A DNA stretch of 64,000 bases, taken from positions 1 to 64,000 of the forward strand of contig JACDOF010000012.1 of assembly GCA_017656235.1 (NCBI GenBank). Direction: 5' to 3'. Positions 28,931 to 38,974 of this stretch are shown in pieces. The position numbers were made by a program, and so were the translations under genes. This DNA comes from Brevibacillus sp. Its GTDB lineage: Bacteria > Bacillota > Bacilli > Brevibacillales > Brevibacillaceae. Under the pieces are notes generated by a model. The model searched no databases and had not been told where the DNA came from. It saw only the letters and a program-made list of their open reading frames with translations. Every line of letters begins with the position of its first letter. The first letter of the stretch is position 1.

Positions 28931-31222
28931 GTGCCGCTTGTACACCACAGCAGATTTGGAGTGATCGATGCCTTGCGTCTTGCACAAATCGACAACCAGT
29001 TGATCCGTCTGTGCAGCGATACATATGAGAACATTGCAGAGTGGCGCTTCCTCGCCGATCAGGGGAAGATCGTCTGTCCGGCCTGCCGGGGCAGGCTGCG
29101 ACTCGTAGCGGGGATCAGCGACGCCCCCCGCTTCATCCATGCCGCTCCGACAACCTGCAGCGGGTATGCGGAGACAATCGTACAGCGGCAAAGCCCCGCA
29201 CAGGCCGAAACGGCGGCAGCAGCGGAACCAAAAGCCGCTCCATATAGCCGCCGGCTCATTCCCCGCCACACCGTGCCAGGTGATACCAGACTTGAGGAAG
29301 ATACCTACCACCCCATGCAGTGGCAGGCGATCACGACGACAGAGGGACCGCTGTTGATCCTGGCCGGGGCAGGCAGCGGCAAAACCCGTGTCATGGCGGC
29401 TCGAACCGCTTACCTGATTCGCGAAAAAAGAGCAGATCCCCGCTCCATCATGGTGGTCACCTTTACGACCAAGGCAGCGGAAGAGATTCGCCGCCGTCTG
29501 GCTGCCAGACTCTCTTCCAGCCAGGCTGCATCCTTGATTGCCGGCACGTTTCACGGCCTGTTCTACCGGATCTTGTGCTACCACGATCCGCAGGTCTGGG
29601 ACCAGCGGCACCTGCTGAAACAGGATTGGCAGAAGGCTCGCCTGCTCCGGGAAAGCGGGCTGTTGGATTCGCTTGATGCCTGTCCAGGGGAAGCGGATCT
29701 TCTCGCCGCACTGGCTGTGATCAGCCGCTGGAAGAACGAATGCCTTATGCCGGACGATCTGGCGGGATGTCCCCCTTCCCTTGACGAAGAAAAACTGGCG
29801 CACGAGCTGTATCCGCTGTACGAACAGGCCAAACGGCGCGGCGGGTGGTTTGACTTTGACGACATGCTGCTCGGCTGCTATCACCTGCTGCGCGATCAGC
29901 CGCAGATTCGCAAGCAGTACCAGACGCGGATTACCCATATCATGATTGACGAGTTTCAGGACATCAACCGGGTGCAGTATGAGACGGTCAAAATGCTGGC
30001 CGCGCCGCAAAACAACCTGTGCGTGATCGGCGATGACGATCAATCGATCTACGGGTTTCGCGGCAGTGACCCCCAGTACATACTCGGGTTTACCCGGGAC
30101 TATCCGGACGCCCGTTCCATTACCCTGGACGTTAACTATCGGTCGCGTTCTTCCATCGTCAGCCTGGGCTGCTCCCTGATCGGCAACAACCGCACGCGCT
30201 GGAAGAAGGACTTGAAAGGGTACCATCAGGAGGAAGGAGACTGCTACCTCTTTCATCCAGAGGACGAGGAAGAACAGGCCGCCCGCATCACCGACGAAAT
30301 CACTACCCTGCTGGAGGCGGGCATGATCCCGGGAGAGATCGCCATCCTGTTTCGCACCTACGAATCGAGCCGGCCCATCCTGGAGCATCTGATGAAGGCC
30401 GGCATTCCCTTCTCTTATTTCCGCGAAGGGGAACCGTTTTATCAGCGGCAAGCGGTACGCTGGGCGCTGGGTTACCTGCGGCTGGCCCTCCACCCCGACG
30501 ACCATGATGCGCTGCGGGACATCCTGCCAACGCTGTACATCGCGGCCGATCAGTGGAACACGATCCGCAGCCAAGCCATCCTCCACGATACAACCGTGCT
30601 GGATGCGCTTCCCGCTCTGCCAGACTTGAAAGGATTCCAACGAAAGCATCTTGAGCAGGTGGTCTCTGTCCTGCGTCACCTGCCCGCCTGCTCGCCAAAA
30701 CAGGCCCTGGAGCTTATTTACGAAGATTTGAAACTTCGCGACTACGTGAAAAAACGGTCCAAAGACCGCCCCGGCGGTGCGGACGAACGCGCAGCAGACG
30801 ATTTGCGCCAACTGCTGTCAGCAGCCAAACGGCATGCCACCATCGGGGCCTTCCTGGTCCATCTGGAGGAAGCGGCCCGTTGGGAAAGGGAGATCTACTC
30901 CAAGGGCGCCGTTCCCCCTGATGCCGTGCAGGTGATGAGCATCCATCGCGCCAAAGGTTTGGAGTTTGACACGGTGTTTCTGGCCGATCTGATCGAAGGG
31001 GTGCTGCCCCATGAGTACGCCTTGGAGCAGCTGCGCCGCCACAACCCCTCTGCGCTGGAAGAAGAGCGTCGGCTGATGTACGTGGCCATTACCCGCGCCC
31101 GCCACAAGCTTTTCCTCGGGGTTCCGCGGGAGCGTTTTGGCCGGCAAACCAAAATGTCCCGCTTTGTCGCGGAAATGGAGAGAGCGGAACAACAATCTGC
31201 ACGCCTGAAGCGAGAACAGTGA
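28931..31222 (+). CDS. yjcD: UvrD-like ATP-dependent helicase with N-terminal zinc-ribbon-like domain
   Basis: 'LAGAGSGKTRVMAAR', 'IDEFQDINRVQYE', 'GDDDQSIYGFRG', 'YVAITRARHKL'; N-terminus 'IVCPACRGRLRLVAG...FIHAAPTTCSG'. Confidence 0.85.
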   Translation: MPLVHHSRFGVIDALRLAQIDNQLIRLCSDTYENIAEWRFLADQGKIVCPACRGRLRLVAGISDAPRFIHAAPTTCSGYAETIVQRQSPAQAETAAAAEPKAAPYSRRLIPRHTVPGDTRLEEDTYHPMQWQAITTTEGPLLILAGAGSGKTRVMAARTAYLIREKRADPRSIMVVTFTTKAAEEIRRRLAARLSSSQAASLIAGTFHGLFYRILCYHDPQVWDQRHLLKQDWQKARLLRESGLLDSLDACPGEADLLAALAVISRWKNECLMPDDLAGCPPSLDEEKLAHELYPLYEQAKRRGGWFDFDDMLLGCYHLLRDQPQIRKQYQTRITHIMIDEFQDINRVQYETVKMLAAPQNNLCVIGDDDQSIYGFRGSDPQYILGFTRDYPDARSITLDVNYRSRSSIVSLGCSLIGNNRTRWKKDLKGYHQEEGDCYLFHPEDEEEQAARITDEITTLLEAGMIPGEIAILFRTYESSRPILEHLMKAGIPFSYFREGEPFYQRQAVRWALGYLRLALHPDDHDALRDILPTLYIAADQWNTIRSQAILHDTTVLDALPALPDLKGFQRKHLEQVVSVLRHLPACSPKQALELIYEDLKLRDYVKKRSKDRPGGADERAADDLRQLLSAAKRHATIGAFLVHLEEAARWEREIYSKGAVPPDAVQVMSIHRAKGLEFDTVFLADLIEGVLPHEYALEQLRRHNPSALEEERRLMYVAITRARHKLFLGVPRERFGRQTKMSRFVAEMERAEQQSARLKREQ

Positions 31223-31538
31223 CGGTTAGGGCCGGTCTACCGGGAGTTGGGGCTGTCAGCCTCTCTCCCGCTCCCCCTCCTCTCCGCCCCCTCTTCCCCG
31301 CCGCTCTTCGCGGCTCGCAAGCAACTGGACGGAAGCATCATCAGCACTCTCATCAATGGTTTTTTCCCTACACATATGCAGCAGCAGTTCCTGATGGGTG
31401 GTTATGACCGGAAACAACGAAAAAACTCCCTCCTTCGGCATTTGTACTCATCCTGCCTTGGAAGGGAGTCTTTTATTCGTCTGCTCACGGTACAGGTGAA
31501 GGGAATAACATCCCGTCACACCTGAACGCCTGCTCCGC

Positions 31539-32315
31539 CTAGCGGCCCATGATGCTGTATCCGGCATCGACGTGGATGATTTCGCCGGTTATGCCGCGTG
31601 ACAGGTGGCTGAAGAGAAACAGCGCGGTATCGCCCACATCGGATTGGTCAACCGTACGGCGCAGGGGAGCTTTCTCTTCAATTTCCTTGAGAATGCTGTT
31701 GAAGTTGCGCACTCCTTTTGCGGCCAAGGTACGGATCGGACCGGCGGAGATGGCATTGACACGAATCTGCTCTTTGCCCAGGTCGCTGGCCAGGTAGCGC
31801 ACGCTGGCGTCAAGCGCTGCTTTGGCCACACCCATTACATTGTAGTTGGGAACGACCCGCTCGCCGCCAAGGTAGGTAAGGGTCACGATGCTGCCGCCCT
31901 CCGTCATCAGCGGACGCGCTTCCCTCGCTACCGCTACCAGGGAATAGGCACTGATGTCCTGAGCCAGCGCGTACCCGTCCCGCGAGGTGTTGATGAATTC
32001 GCCTTCCAGTTCCTCCGTCTTGGCAAAGGCGATGCAGTGCGCCACGCCGTGGAGAACGCCGACCTTCTCTTTGATCTCGGCAAACGCTTTGCGAATGTCT
32101 TCGTCGCTGGTCACGTCACAGGGAATGAGCAGCGGTTCCGGCTGATCCAACGTGGCGGCCAAATCGGCTACATTGTCGCGCAGCCTGTCTCCCTGATACG
32201 TGAAGATCAGGTTGGCACCCGCCTTGGACAGCGACTGGGCAATCCCCCACGCAATGCTGCGGTGGTTGGCTACCCCCATGATCAAAATGTTCTTTCCTTG
32301 CAACAAGGTATTCAT
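31539..32315 (-). CDS. fabI: Enoyl-[acyl-carrier-protein] reductase FabI
   Basis: 'GKNILIMGVANHRSIAWGIAQSLSKAGANLIFTYQG...SAGPIRTLAAKGV'. Confidence 0.95.
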   Translation of the reverse strand: MNTLLQGKNILIMGVANHRSIAWGIAQSLSKAGANLIFTYQGDRLRDNVADLAATLDQPEPLLIPCDVTSDEDIRKAFAEIKEKVGVLHGVAHCIAFAKTEELEGEFINTSRDGYALAQDISAYSLVAVAREARPLMTEGGSIVTLTYLGGERVVPNYNVMGVAKAALDASVRYLASDLGKEQIRVNAISAGPIRTLAAKGVRNFNSILKEIEEKAPLRRTVDQSDVGDTALFLFSHLSRGITGEIIHVDAGYSIMGR

Positions 32316-32432
32316 TATGTATCGGCCCCTTTATCAAATCTTTCCTTCGCCATTATATACTATCTTGCTGCGAGTGACGAGAGCCTGGACCGCAAGAAAA
32401 AGAAAACAGGGCAAAACCGGCCTTCTTGCGGC

Positions 32433-32609
32433 TCATTCGCCCTGCTGCATCGCGCTGTCCAGTTGTTCCGGGGGAGCAGCGGCAGCGTTTTTGTCAAACA
32501 CCCACCCCGACTCCAGCGGATTTAGCGCCGTCCCCAGGGCAGGCAGTTCTGCCTGCATTTCCGCGGACGTTTCTTTTTCGAATGGTATTTTTTTGTTTTC
32601 TTCTTCCAT
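32433..32609 (-). CDS. Small acidic hypothetical protein (58 aa)
   Basis: MEEENKKIPFEKETSAEMQAELPALGTALNPLESGWVFDKNAAAAPPEQLDSAMQQGE; gagggcaag upstream; below the ORF-track cutoff. Confidence 0.5.
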   Translation of the reverse strand: MEEENKKIPFEKETSAEMQAELPALGTALNPLESGWVFDKNAAAAPPEQLDSAMQQGE

Positions 32610-32661
32610 CTTGCCCTCCCGTGTTCTCTTTTCCCCCTATTGTCGGGAAAATATCCCTTGT

Positions 32662-33396
32662 TTATACGTGGGGATGCAGATGAAAGCGGAACAACAGCGT
32701 AAGCAGCATGTACAGGAGCACACCGCCGACGAAGTATACGGGAAATCGGAGGTGCCGGGTCTTCTGAACAAAGGGCACCAGATGGCCCATCGCCACATAG
32801 AGAAAGATTCCGGTAGCCAGGGCCAGTACGACCCGTATGCCTTCCTTCGGCATCAGATCCTGAACCATGCACATGATCAAGCCTCCAAACAAGGTGGCTG
32901 CCGCAAGCGCAGCGGTGCCGATGAACGCAAGCAGGCGGTTGTTGCTGGAGACCATCAGCAGAGAAGCTGCCGTTACGCCTTCCGGAATCTTGTGCAGCAG
33001 CAGCGCCACAATGAGCGAAAATCCGAGCGCAGCATCCGCTTGCAAGCTGGCGACCAGGGACACTCCCTCCAAAAAGGCATGAATGGACAGCCCGGCCAAT
33101 ATCCCGTTTATCTGTATCCTGCCCGGAACATCTCGTCGATGAAACAGAACATCCGTCACGAACAACAAAAGAAAACCCACCAGTATCACGACCGCATAGG
33201 ATGAGTCGCCATCTCCGATGCTGCGCGGCAGCAGATCTAGCACGGTCAAGGCCAACAACAGGCCGGCTCCCGCACTTACCATTGCGTACAGGGCGCTCTC
33301 TGACCAGGCAATCCGCATGAACAGGAGAATTCCCCCAAAAGCTGTGGCCAATGACGCCAGAACCAAAACAAGCGGCAGAAATAACGCGTTCGTTCC
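32662..33396 (-). CDS. ZIP-family metal transporter
   Basis: 'IHAFLEGVSLVASLQ...LLLHKIPEGVTAASLL'. Confidence 0.9.
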   Translation of the reverse strand, partial: GTNALFLPLVLVLASLATAFGGILLFMRIAWSESALYAMVSAGAGLLLALTVLDLLPRSIGDGDSSYAVVILVGFLLLFVTDVLFHRRDVPGRIQINGILAGLSIHAFLEGVSLVASLQADAALGFSLIVALLLHKIPEGVTAASLLMVSSNNRLLAFIGTAALAAATLFGGLIMCMVQDLMPKEGIRVVLALATGIFLYVAMGHLVPFVQKTRHLRFPVYFVGGVLLYMLLTLLFRFHLHPHV

Positions 33397-33723
33397 CATG
33401 AAAAGCCTTCTTTCCTCGGGGATGAGGACAACCGTCTCTTCATGTCTACGCACCCGAACCGCGCATTATGAGAGGTTTTGTCCCGCAACTTGCGCTTGAC
33501 CCGTACTGAACAAGTGTCGCCTGGCAAGAGACAGAAATTGTCGAAAGGAGAGATGATCCCTGTGCGAGCGAGCCCCTCTCCATCAACCGACAATAATCAG
33601 CCAGCATGTCCAAATTCGCCGAAAACGAGGTCTTTATGAGAACCTTTGTCGATTCTCTTTTTCCGGGAAAAAATGGTGCTATAATGTCCACATATCGTAC
33701 TGCATACCTGTAAAGGAGTGATG

Positions 33724-34350
33724 GCGATGAGTCTGAACGTACAGGTCTGGATGGCTTCCAAGGAAGTGGCAGAGCGCTTACAGGTACACGTCCGCACACT
33801 GCGCAACTGGCTGGAGATGTTTGTACCGGCCAAAGACCTGAAAAAGAACGCACAAGGTCACTACATGATCAGTGAACAGGGGTTTTTGCTGCTGAAAGAA
33901 GTGAAGGAGAGAAAGGATGCCGGGAATGCCTCGCTTCAGGACATCCAGCAGCAATTGATCGCAGAGGGACTGCTGTCGCTGCACGACCTGGCACGCGAGG
34001 AGACGGCGTCAGCTTCCGAAGCTCCCTCCCTGCCAGCCAACCGCGAAACAGCCCTCACGACTGCCTTTCGTGAAATGGAACTCGCCGTCCAGGAAACACT
34101 GTGCCGATTCCAGGAAGAACTGTCCCGCCTCTCCGCCCTGCAGCAGACACAGACGAGCATCTTGAAAAAAATGGCCGATATTGAAGAGTTGCAGGAGTCG
34201 CTTCGCCTGGAACTGCGCCGCGTGACCTTTGAAATGGATCTGATGCAGCAGCGCCTGACCAAGCGAAAACATCGGCAGGAGCGCTATCAGTCCCGCTTCT
34301 CGATTAATCCGCTGCGTTGGTTCCGCAGTGATGAGCGAGCGACACCGTGA
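33724..34350 (+). CDS. MerR-like HTH DNA-binding protein with coiled coil
   Basis: 'VWMASKEVAERLQVHVRTLRNWLEMFV'; C-terminal coiled coil and basic tail. Confidence 0.7.
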   Translation, partial: AMSLNVQVWMASKEVAERLQVHVRTLRNWLEMFVPAKDLKKNAQGHYMISEQGFLLLKEVKERKDAGNASLQDIQQQLIAEGLLSLHDLAREETASASEAPSLPANRETALTTAFREMELAVQETLCRFQEELSRLSALQQTQTSILKKMADIEELQESLRLELRRVTFEMDLMQQRLTKRKHRQERYQSRFSINPLRWFRSDERATP

Positions 34351-34584
34351 CATATGCTGTCCGGCAGTAAGCCGGACACCAGAGAAGACCCCATGGCGGG
34401 TCTTTTGTTATGGGATCAGGCAGGATTTGAGCCGGATCAGCCAGATTTATCCGCTAACCGGCGCTTACCACGTCTCAGCAGGCGAGGGGAGGGATCAGGT
34501 GCACTGGTTCGCTTTGACCATATTTCCAGATTCATGCTACAAAGAGAAGGTACTGATTTTTTAAGACAGGAGTGATGTGCAGGA

Positions 34585-36345
34585 ATGTGTGGAATTTGCG
34601 GTGTGTTATCGTTCGACCAGGATGTGGAGTCGGAGGACACACTCATACAAATGCTGCGCAGGATGGAAGGTCGAGGACCGGATGACGAAGGAATCCATAT
34701 TGTACCCGGTACCGCGCTTGGACACCGCCGTCTCAGTATCATTGATCTGAGTCAAGCGGGACATCAGCCGATGGTCGATTCCGAATCGGGACTTGCCATC
34801 ACCTTTAACGGAGAAATCTACAACTACCGTGAGTTAAGGGATGAACTGACCCGGTACGGCTGCCGCTTCCGCTCCGGCAGTGACACGGAGGTACTGTTAA
34901 AAGCCTACGCCCATTGGGGTGAATCATTCGTCCAGAAACTGTACGGCATGTTCGCCTTTTGTCTCCACGATCAAAAGCGGCGGCGTTGGCTCCTGGTCCG
35001 CGACCGACTGGGAATCAAACCTCTCTATTATGTGGATAAACCGAACAAGCTCGCGTTTGCCTCTTCAATTCAAGCTCTGTATGCCGCCCGGCAGTTTCAG
35101 CCAGACCTCTCTCCCCAAGCTCTCCACTATTACTTGTCGTTTCACGCAGTCGTACCCGCGCCGCTGACCATTTTCCGGGAAGTGAAGAAACTGGAACCCG
35201 GGACGTACTTGGTCGTGGAAGAAGACGGCCGCAGACGGCAGGAACGCTACTGGCAGCTCCGCTATTCGCCGCAGGAGGACGTTTCAGAGGAAGCATGGAT
35301 CGAGCGGCTGCTTGCGGTTCTGCGCAAAAGCGTCAAACGACGGCTGGTAAGTGATGTACCGGTGGGCGCCCTGCTCAGCGGCGGACTGGATTCCAGTCTG
35401 ATTGTGGCGCTGATGCGCGAGGAACTGGCAGATGTGCGCACCTATTCGATCGGTTTTGAGGATGTGGAGAGCGAAGCAGGCAATGAATTCGTTTACAGTG
35501 ATCTGATTGCCAGGACGTTTTCCACCGATCACCAGAAGATCTTTGTCGACTCAAGACAACTGCTCACGGAAATCCGCGCCTGTGTGGCGGCGATGTCCGA
35601 ACCGCAGGTGAGTCATGACGCTGTCGGATTTTATCTGCTCTCCCGTGAAGTAAGCAAACGGACGAAAGTTGTTTTAAGTGGACAAGGAGCAGACGAAGTC
35701 TTTGCCGGGTATCACTGGTATCCCAAGATGGAGGGGCAGGCCGATCCTGTCTCCGCCTACAAGGCCGCCTTCTTCGACAGGGACGATGAGGAGGTGCAGG
35801 CGGCACTCGCTACCGAGTACCGGACGGAAGATGTCTCTACCCTGTTCGTACAGCAGCACTTTGCCCAGCCGGGGGCGGATGATCCCGTCGACAAGGCATT
35901 GCGGCTGGACACCAACGTGATGCTGGTGGAGGACCCGGTCAAACGCGTCGATAACATGACCATGGCCTGGGGTCTGGAGGCGCGCGTACCGTTTCTCGAT
36001 CATGAGGTCGTTGAACTGGCGGCCACCATCCCGTCCCGGCTGAAGGTGTACAACGGCGGAAAGGGCATCCTCAAAAAAGCGGCCGAGCGCTGTCTGCCGC
36101 ACGATGTCATCTATCGCCAAAAGGGGTATTTCCCGGTTCCGGCACTCAAGTACCTGCAAGGAGAATACCTTCAGTTTGCGCGTGACGTTTTGCTGTCAGA
36201 TACGGCAAGACAGCGCGGTCTGTTCGATGCGGTTTACGTTGAGAAGATGCTGCAGGATCCAGGACAGCACATTACCATTCTGGGAGGGAGCAAACTGTGG
36301 CAACTCACCTTGCTGGAATACTGGCTCCAACAGATCGGAGCGTAA
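34585..36345 (+). CDS. Asparagine-synthase-type amidotransferase, N-acetylglutaminylglutamine amidotransferase-like
   Basis: Class II GAT N-terminus 'MCGICGVLSF' plus 'VPVGALLSGGLDSSLIVALM'; next to GNAT/ATP-grasp genes matching the NAGGN trio. Confidence 0.8.
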   Translation: MCGICGVLSFDQDVESEDTLIQMLRRMEGRGPDDEGIHIVPGTALGHRRLSIIDLSQAGHQPMVDSESGLAITFNGEIYNYRELRDELTRYGCRFRSGSDTEVLLKAYAHWGESFVQKLYGMFAFCLHDQKRRRWLLVRDRLGIKPLYYVDKPNKLAFASSIQALYAARQFQPDLSPQALHYYLSFHAVVPAPLTIFREVKKLEPGTYLVVEEDGRRRQERYWQLRYSPQEDVSEEAWIERLLAVLRKSVKRRLVSDVPVGALLSGGLDSSLIVALMREELADVRTYSIGFEDVESEAGNEFVYSDLIARTFSTDHQKIFVDSRQLLTEIRACVAAMSEPQVSHDAVGFYLLSREVSKRTKVVLSGQGADEVFAGYHWYPKMEGQADPVSAYKAAFFDRDDEEVQAALATEYRTEDVSTLFVQQHFAQPGADDPVDKALRLDTNVMLVEDPVKRVDNMTMAWGLEARVPFLDHEVVELAATIPSRLKVYNGGKGILKKAAERCLPHDVIYRQKGYFPVPALKYLQGEYLQFARDVLLSDTARQRGLFDAVYVEKMLQDPGQHITILGGSKLWQLTLLEYWLQQIGA

Positions 36346-37112
36346 ACAGCTACCCGATCTCGCTGATCAGTTGGCAGCAAACTCCGCCTCACATCGCTTC
36401 TCGGTTGAAACCGGAAGTGGCAATCGACTGCGGATGGGGCAATCTGATCTTGGGGCAGACCTTTTCGTCGCACGAACAAATCATCGAACTGTTCAGGCAA
36501 GAGCCGGAAGGGCGACGGGACATCGCCATGTACGTCTACGATCCGCATATCCTCGTGGCCAAAGCATCCGATCTCTTGTTCTTCGATCCGTCCATCACCT
36601 ATCGGTTGTGGCTCCATCCTGGCATCAAACAGCCGTCCCCTTCAAAAAAATACCGGGTACGGCTGCTGCAGGGGATGGCTGACGCGCTTGCAGTCAACAA
36701 ACTGTACCTGGCGTGCGGCATGGTGCCAAGCGACCCGGAAACCGTTTGTCAAAACCAGCGGACCAGCTGTTTTGTCTACTACGTGGCCGAGGACAGAGAG
36801 ACCGGTGAGATCGTCGGCAGCGTAATGGGGGTTGACCACAAGGCGGCGTTTGGCGACCCTGACAACGGGGCCAGCCTGTGGTCGCTCGCCGTTTCCAAAC
36901 CGTACCGGGCCTGGGGCATTGGAAGACGGCTGGTGCGGCAGCTGTCCTTGCATTATTTGACGCGCGGCAGGGATTACCTTGATCTGTCCGTCCTTTACAA
37001 CAACAAAAAAGCAATTCGCCTCTACGAATCGCTCGGCTTTTGCCGTGTCCCGGTCTACGCCATCAAACGACGCAACCGGCTCAACCGCCACTTGTATGAG
37101 GGGGGGCGATGA
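36297..37112 (+). CDS. GNAT domain of N-acetylglutaminylglutamine synthetase-like protein
   Basis: 'DCGWGNLILGQTFSS...GRRDIAMYVYDPHILVA...FFDPSITYRLWLHPG' and GNAT 'PYRAWGIGRRLVRQL'. Confidence 0.75.
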   Translation: MATHLAGILAPTDRSVNSYPISLISWQQTPPHIASRLKPEVAIDCGWGNLILGQTFSSHEQIIELFRQEPEGRRDIAMYVYDPHILVAKASDLLFFDPSITYRLWLHPGIKQPSPSKKYRVRLLQGMADALAVNKLYLACGMVPSDPETVCQNQRTSCFVYYVAEDRETGEIVGSVMGVDHKAAFGDPDNGASLWSLAVSKPYRAWGIGRRLVRQLSLHYLTRGRDYLDLSVLYNNKKAIRLYESLGFCRVPVYAIKRRNRLNRHLYEGGR

Positions 37113-37116
37113 GGCG

Positions 37117-38064
37117 ATGAACATCTACGCCGGTATTTTGATCGAGGAAGCGAAGCGGCGCGGCATCCAGGTCACCATCCTGGACGAAGCACTGGGCCTG
37201 TTTCACCTGCAGCATGAGGGCGAACAGGTAACGTGCCGCGAATCGCTGACAGACCGCACCTCGGCGATTGCGTTCATGCGCTGTGACGACAAACGCCTGA
37301 CGCATGCCACCTTGAAAGAAGCGGGGATTCGCGTTCCCCGTCAGCACACCTATGCAAGCCTGGCATCAGCCGCCCGCTTTCTTGCCGAATGCGGGGCGGT
37401 CGTGGTAAAACCCCTTCGCGGGGAACAAGGGAGAGGCATCACCGTCGACGTCCGCACGGAATCCGAGCTGGAGCAGGCAGTCCGGTACGCCCGCCAGCAC
37501 TGTGACGAGGTACTTCTGGAAGAGTTCGTCGAAGGACGGGACACGCGAATCATCGTGATCGATCACCGCTTCGTCGCCGCCATCGAGCGGACGCCCGCAG
37601 CCGTCTCCGGAGACGGCTGCCGGACGATCCTGCAGCTGATCGAAGAAAAAAATCGGGTGCTGGCGCGCGAGACAGCGGGTGAGTCACGCATTCCGCTGGA
37701 CAGCGAAACGATTCGCGTCATCACCTCCCAGGGTTATCAACCGGACGACGTGCTGCCCCCGGGGGCCACCCTGCCCGTCCGCAGGACAGCCAATTATCAC
37801 ACTGGCGGCACGATTCGGGATGTGACCCCCCGCATCTCCCCCTACCTGAGAGAAATAGCGGAGCGAGCCAGCCTCGCCCTGGAGATCCCGGTTGTCGGTT
37901 TTGACTTTCTTGTCAGACAAACACATGACTCCTCTTCCCCCAAGGAAGAGGAGTACGTGATCATCGAGGCAAACGAACGGCCTGGTCTGGCCAATCACGA
38001 ACCACAGCCCACCGCCCAGATTTTTATTGATTTTCTTTTCCCATCCACGAAAAAAATTGTGTAA
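37117..38064 (+). CDS. ATP-grasp ligase half of N-acetylglutaminylglutamine synthetase-like protein
   Basis: 'CRESLTDRTSAIAFMRCDDKRLTHATLKEAGIRVP', 'VVKPLRGEQGRGITVDV', 'EEFVEGRDTRIIVID'. Confidence 0.8.
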   Translation: MNIYAGILIEEAKRRGIQVTILDEALGLFHLQHEGEQVTCRESLTDRTSAIAFMRCDDKRLTHATLKEAGIRVPRQHTYASLASAARFLAECGAVVVKPLRGEQGRGITVDVRTESELEQAVRYARQHCDEVLLEEFVEGRDTRIIVIDHRFVAAIERTPAAVSGDGCRTILQLIEEKNRVLARETAGESRIPLDSETIRVITSQGYQPDDVLPPGATLPVRRTANYHTGGTIRDVTPRISPYLREIAERASLALEIPVVGFDFLVRQTHDSSSPKEEEYVIIEANERPGLANHEPQPTAQIFIDFLFPSTKKIV

Positions 38065-38136
38065 ACTGATGAGAGGAGCACCTAACGTGGTGCTCCCTCA
38101 CGTTTTAGGCCGCTGCGGCCGAAAGGAGTAGCAATC

Positions 38137-38691
38137 ATGTTTTATTCATTCCTGCTCGTCTTTACCATTCAAATCAGCTACATGACGCTGTATTCAATGC
38201 GGATGATCTTCATGATCCGAGGACTCCGTTATGCGGCCGCCTTGATCAGTTTTGGCGAAATCGGTGTCTATCTGGTCGGTTTGAACATGGTCCTGAACAA
38301 CCTGAACAACGTCTGGAATTTGCTGGCCTACTGCGCAGGATTTGCGAGCGGCATTCTCGTCGGCAGCAAAATCGAAGAGCGCCTTGCGCTTGGCTATGTA
38401 ACAGTAAAAGTGATCACTCCTTCTCCCGATGACCCGGATGAGCAGCCGGACTTCCATCTCCCGGAGGAGCTGCGCAAAGCAGGGTTTGGAGTAACCAGTT
38501 GGCTTGGAGAAGGTCGGGACGGCAAGCGGTTGGTAATGGAAATTCTGACCAAACGAACCAATCAGAAAAAACTGCTGGAATTGATCAACAAGTGGGAGCC
38601 GCGCGCCTTTGTCGTCTCTCATGAACCAAGCAGTTTCAAAGGCGGGTTCTGGGTAAACCAGATACGCTCCAGAAAAGATGGTGCGCAATAA
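38137..38691 (+). CDS. DUF2179/UPF0316 membrane protein
   Basis: 'QISYMTLYSMRMIFMIRGLRYAAALISFGEIGVYLVGL'. Confidence 0.8.
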   Translation: MFYSFLLVFTIQISYMTLYSMRMIFMIRGLRYAAALISFGEIGVYLVGLNMVLNNLNNVWNLLAYCAGFASGILVGSKIEERLALGYVTVKVITPSPDDPDEQPDFHLPEELRKAGFGVTSWLGEGRDGKRLVMEILTKRTNQKKLLELINKWEPRAFVVSHEPSSFKGGFWVNQIRSRKDGAQ

Positions 38692-38758
38692 AACAAACCG
38701 TCAGGGACGTACGTCCATGACGGTTCAGTGTGCAGACAGAAAGAGGCGGCCATTTACT

Positions 38759-38940
38759 GTTCCTCACTCCGCTGCCAACCAACAAGGAGGCGGAACTGCC
38801 CGCTTGGCTGGTTGGCAAAGTCGTTCATTCGGAAAATGGCCGCTCTCCTGTCACATAACAGCTTCTTCGCTGGTTGGCCACCGGAAGCGAGCGCGAAAAA
38901 CGCCCCTCTCGTGTTCACGCCACTTTGGCTGCGATCTGAA
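38759..38940 (+). repeat. Dispersed intergenic repeat, copy 3
   Basis: Shares three blocks with 23170-23575 and the gagcgcgaaaaacgcc core with 22241 and 55298. Confidence 0.75.
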
Positions 38941-38974
38941 ACCCAACAAAGTGGTTGGCGAAGCGTACCAATCC

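Noticed and set aside
28772-30811. 679-aa minus-strand ORF
   Set aside because: Antisense to the UvrD-like helicase with no domain; an artefact of high-GC coding sequence
34585-36345. Asn-synthetase-like protein as the missing lasso cyclase for the peptide cluster
   Set aside because: It has a full class II glutaminase N-terminus (MCGICG), lies about 20 kb away in a NAGGN-like operon, and outside the mobile island
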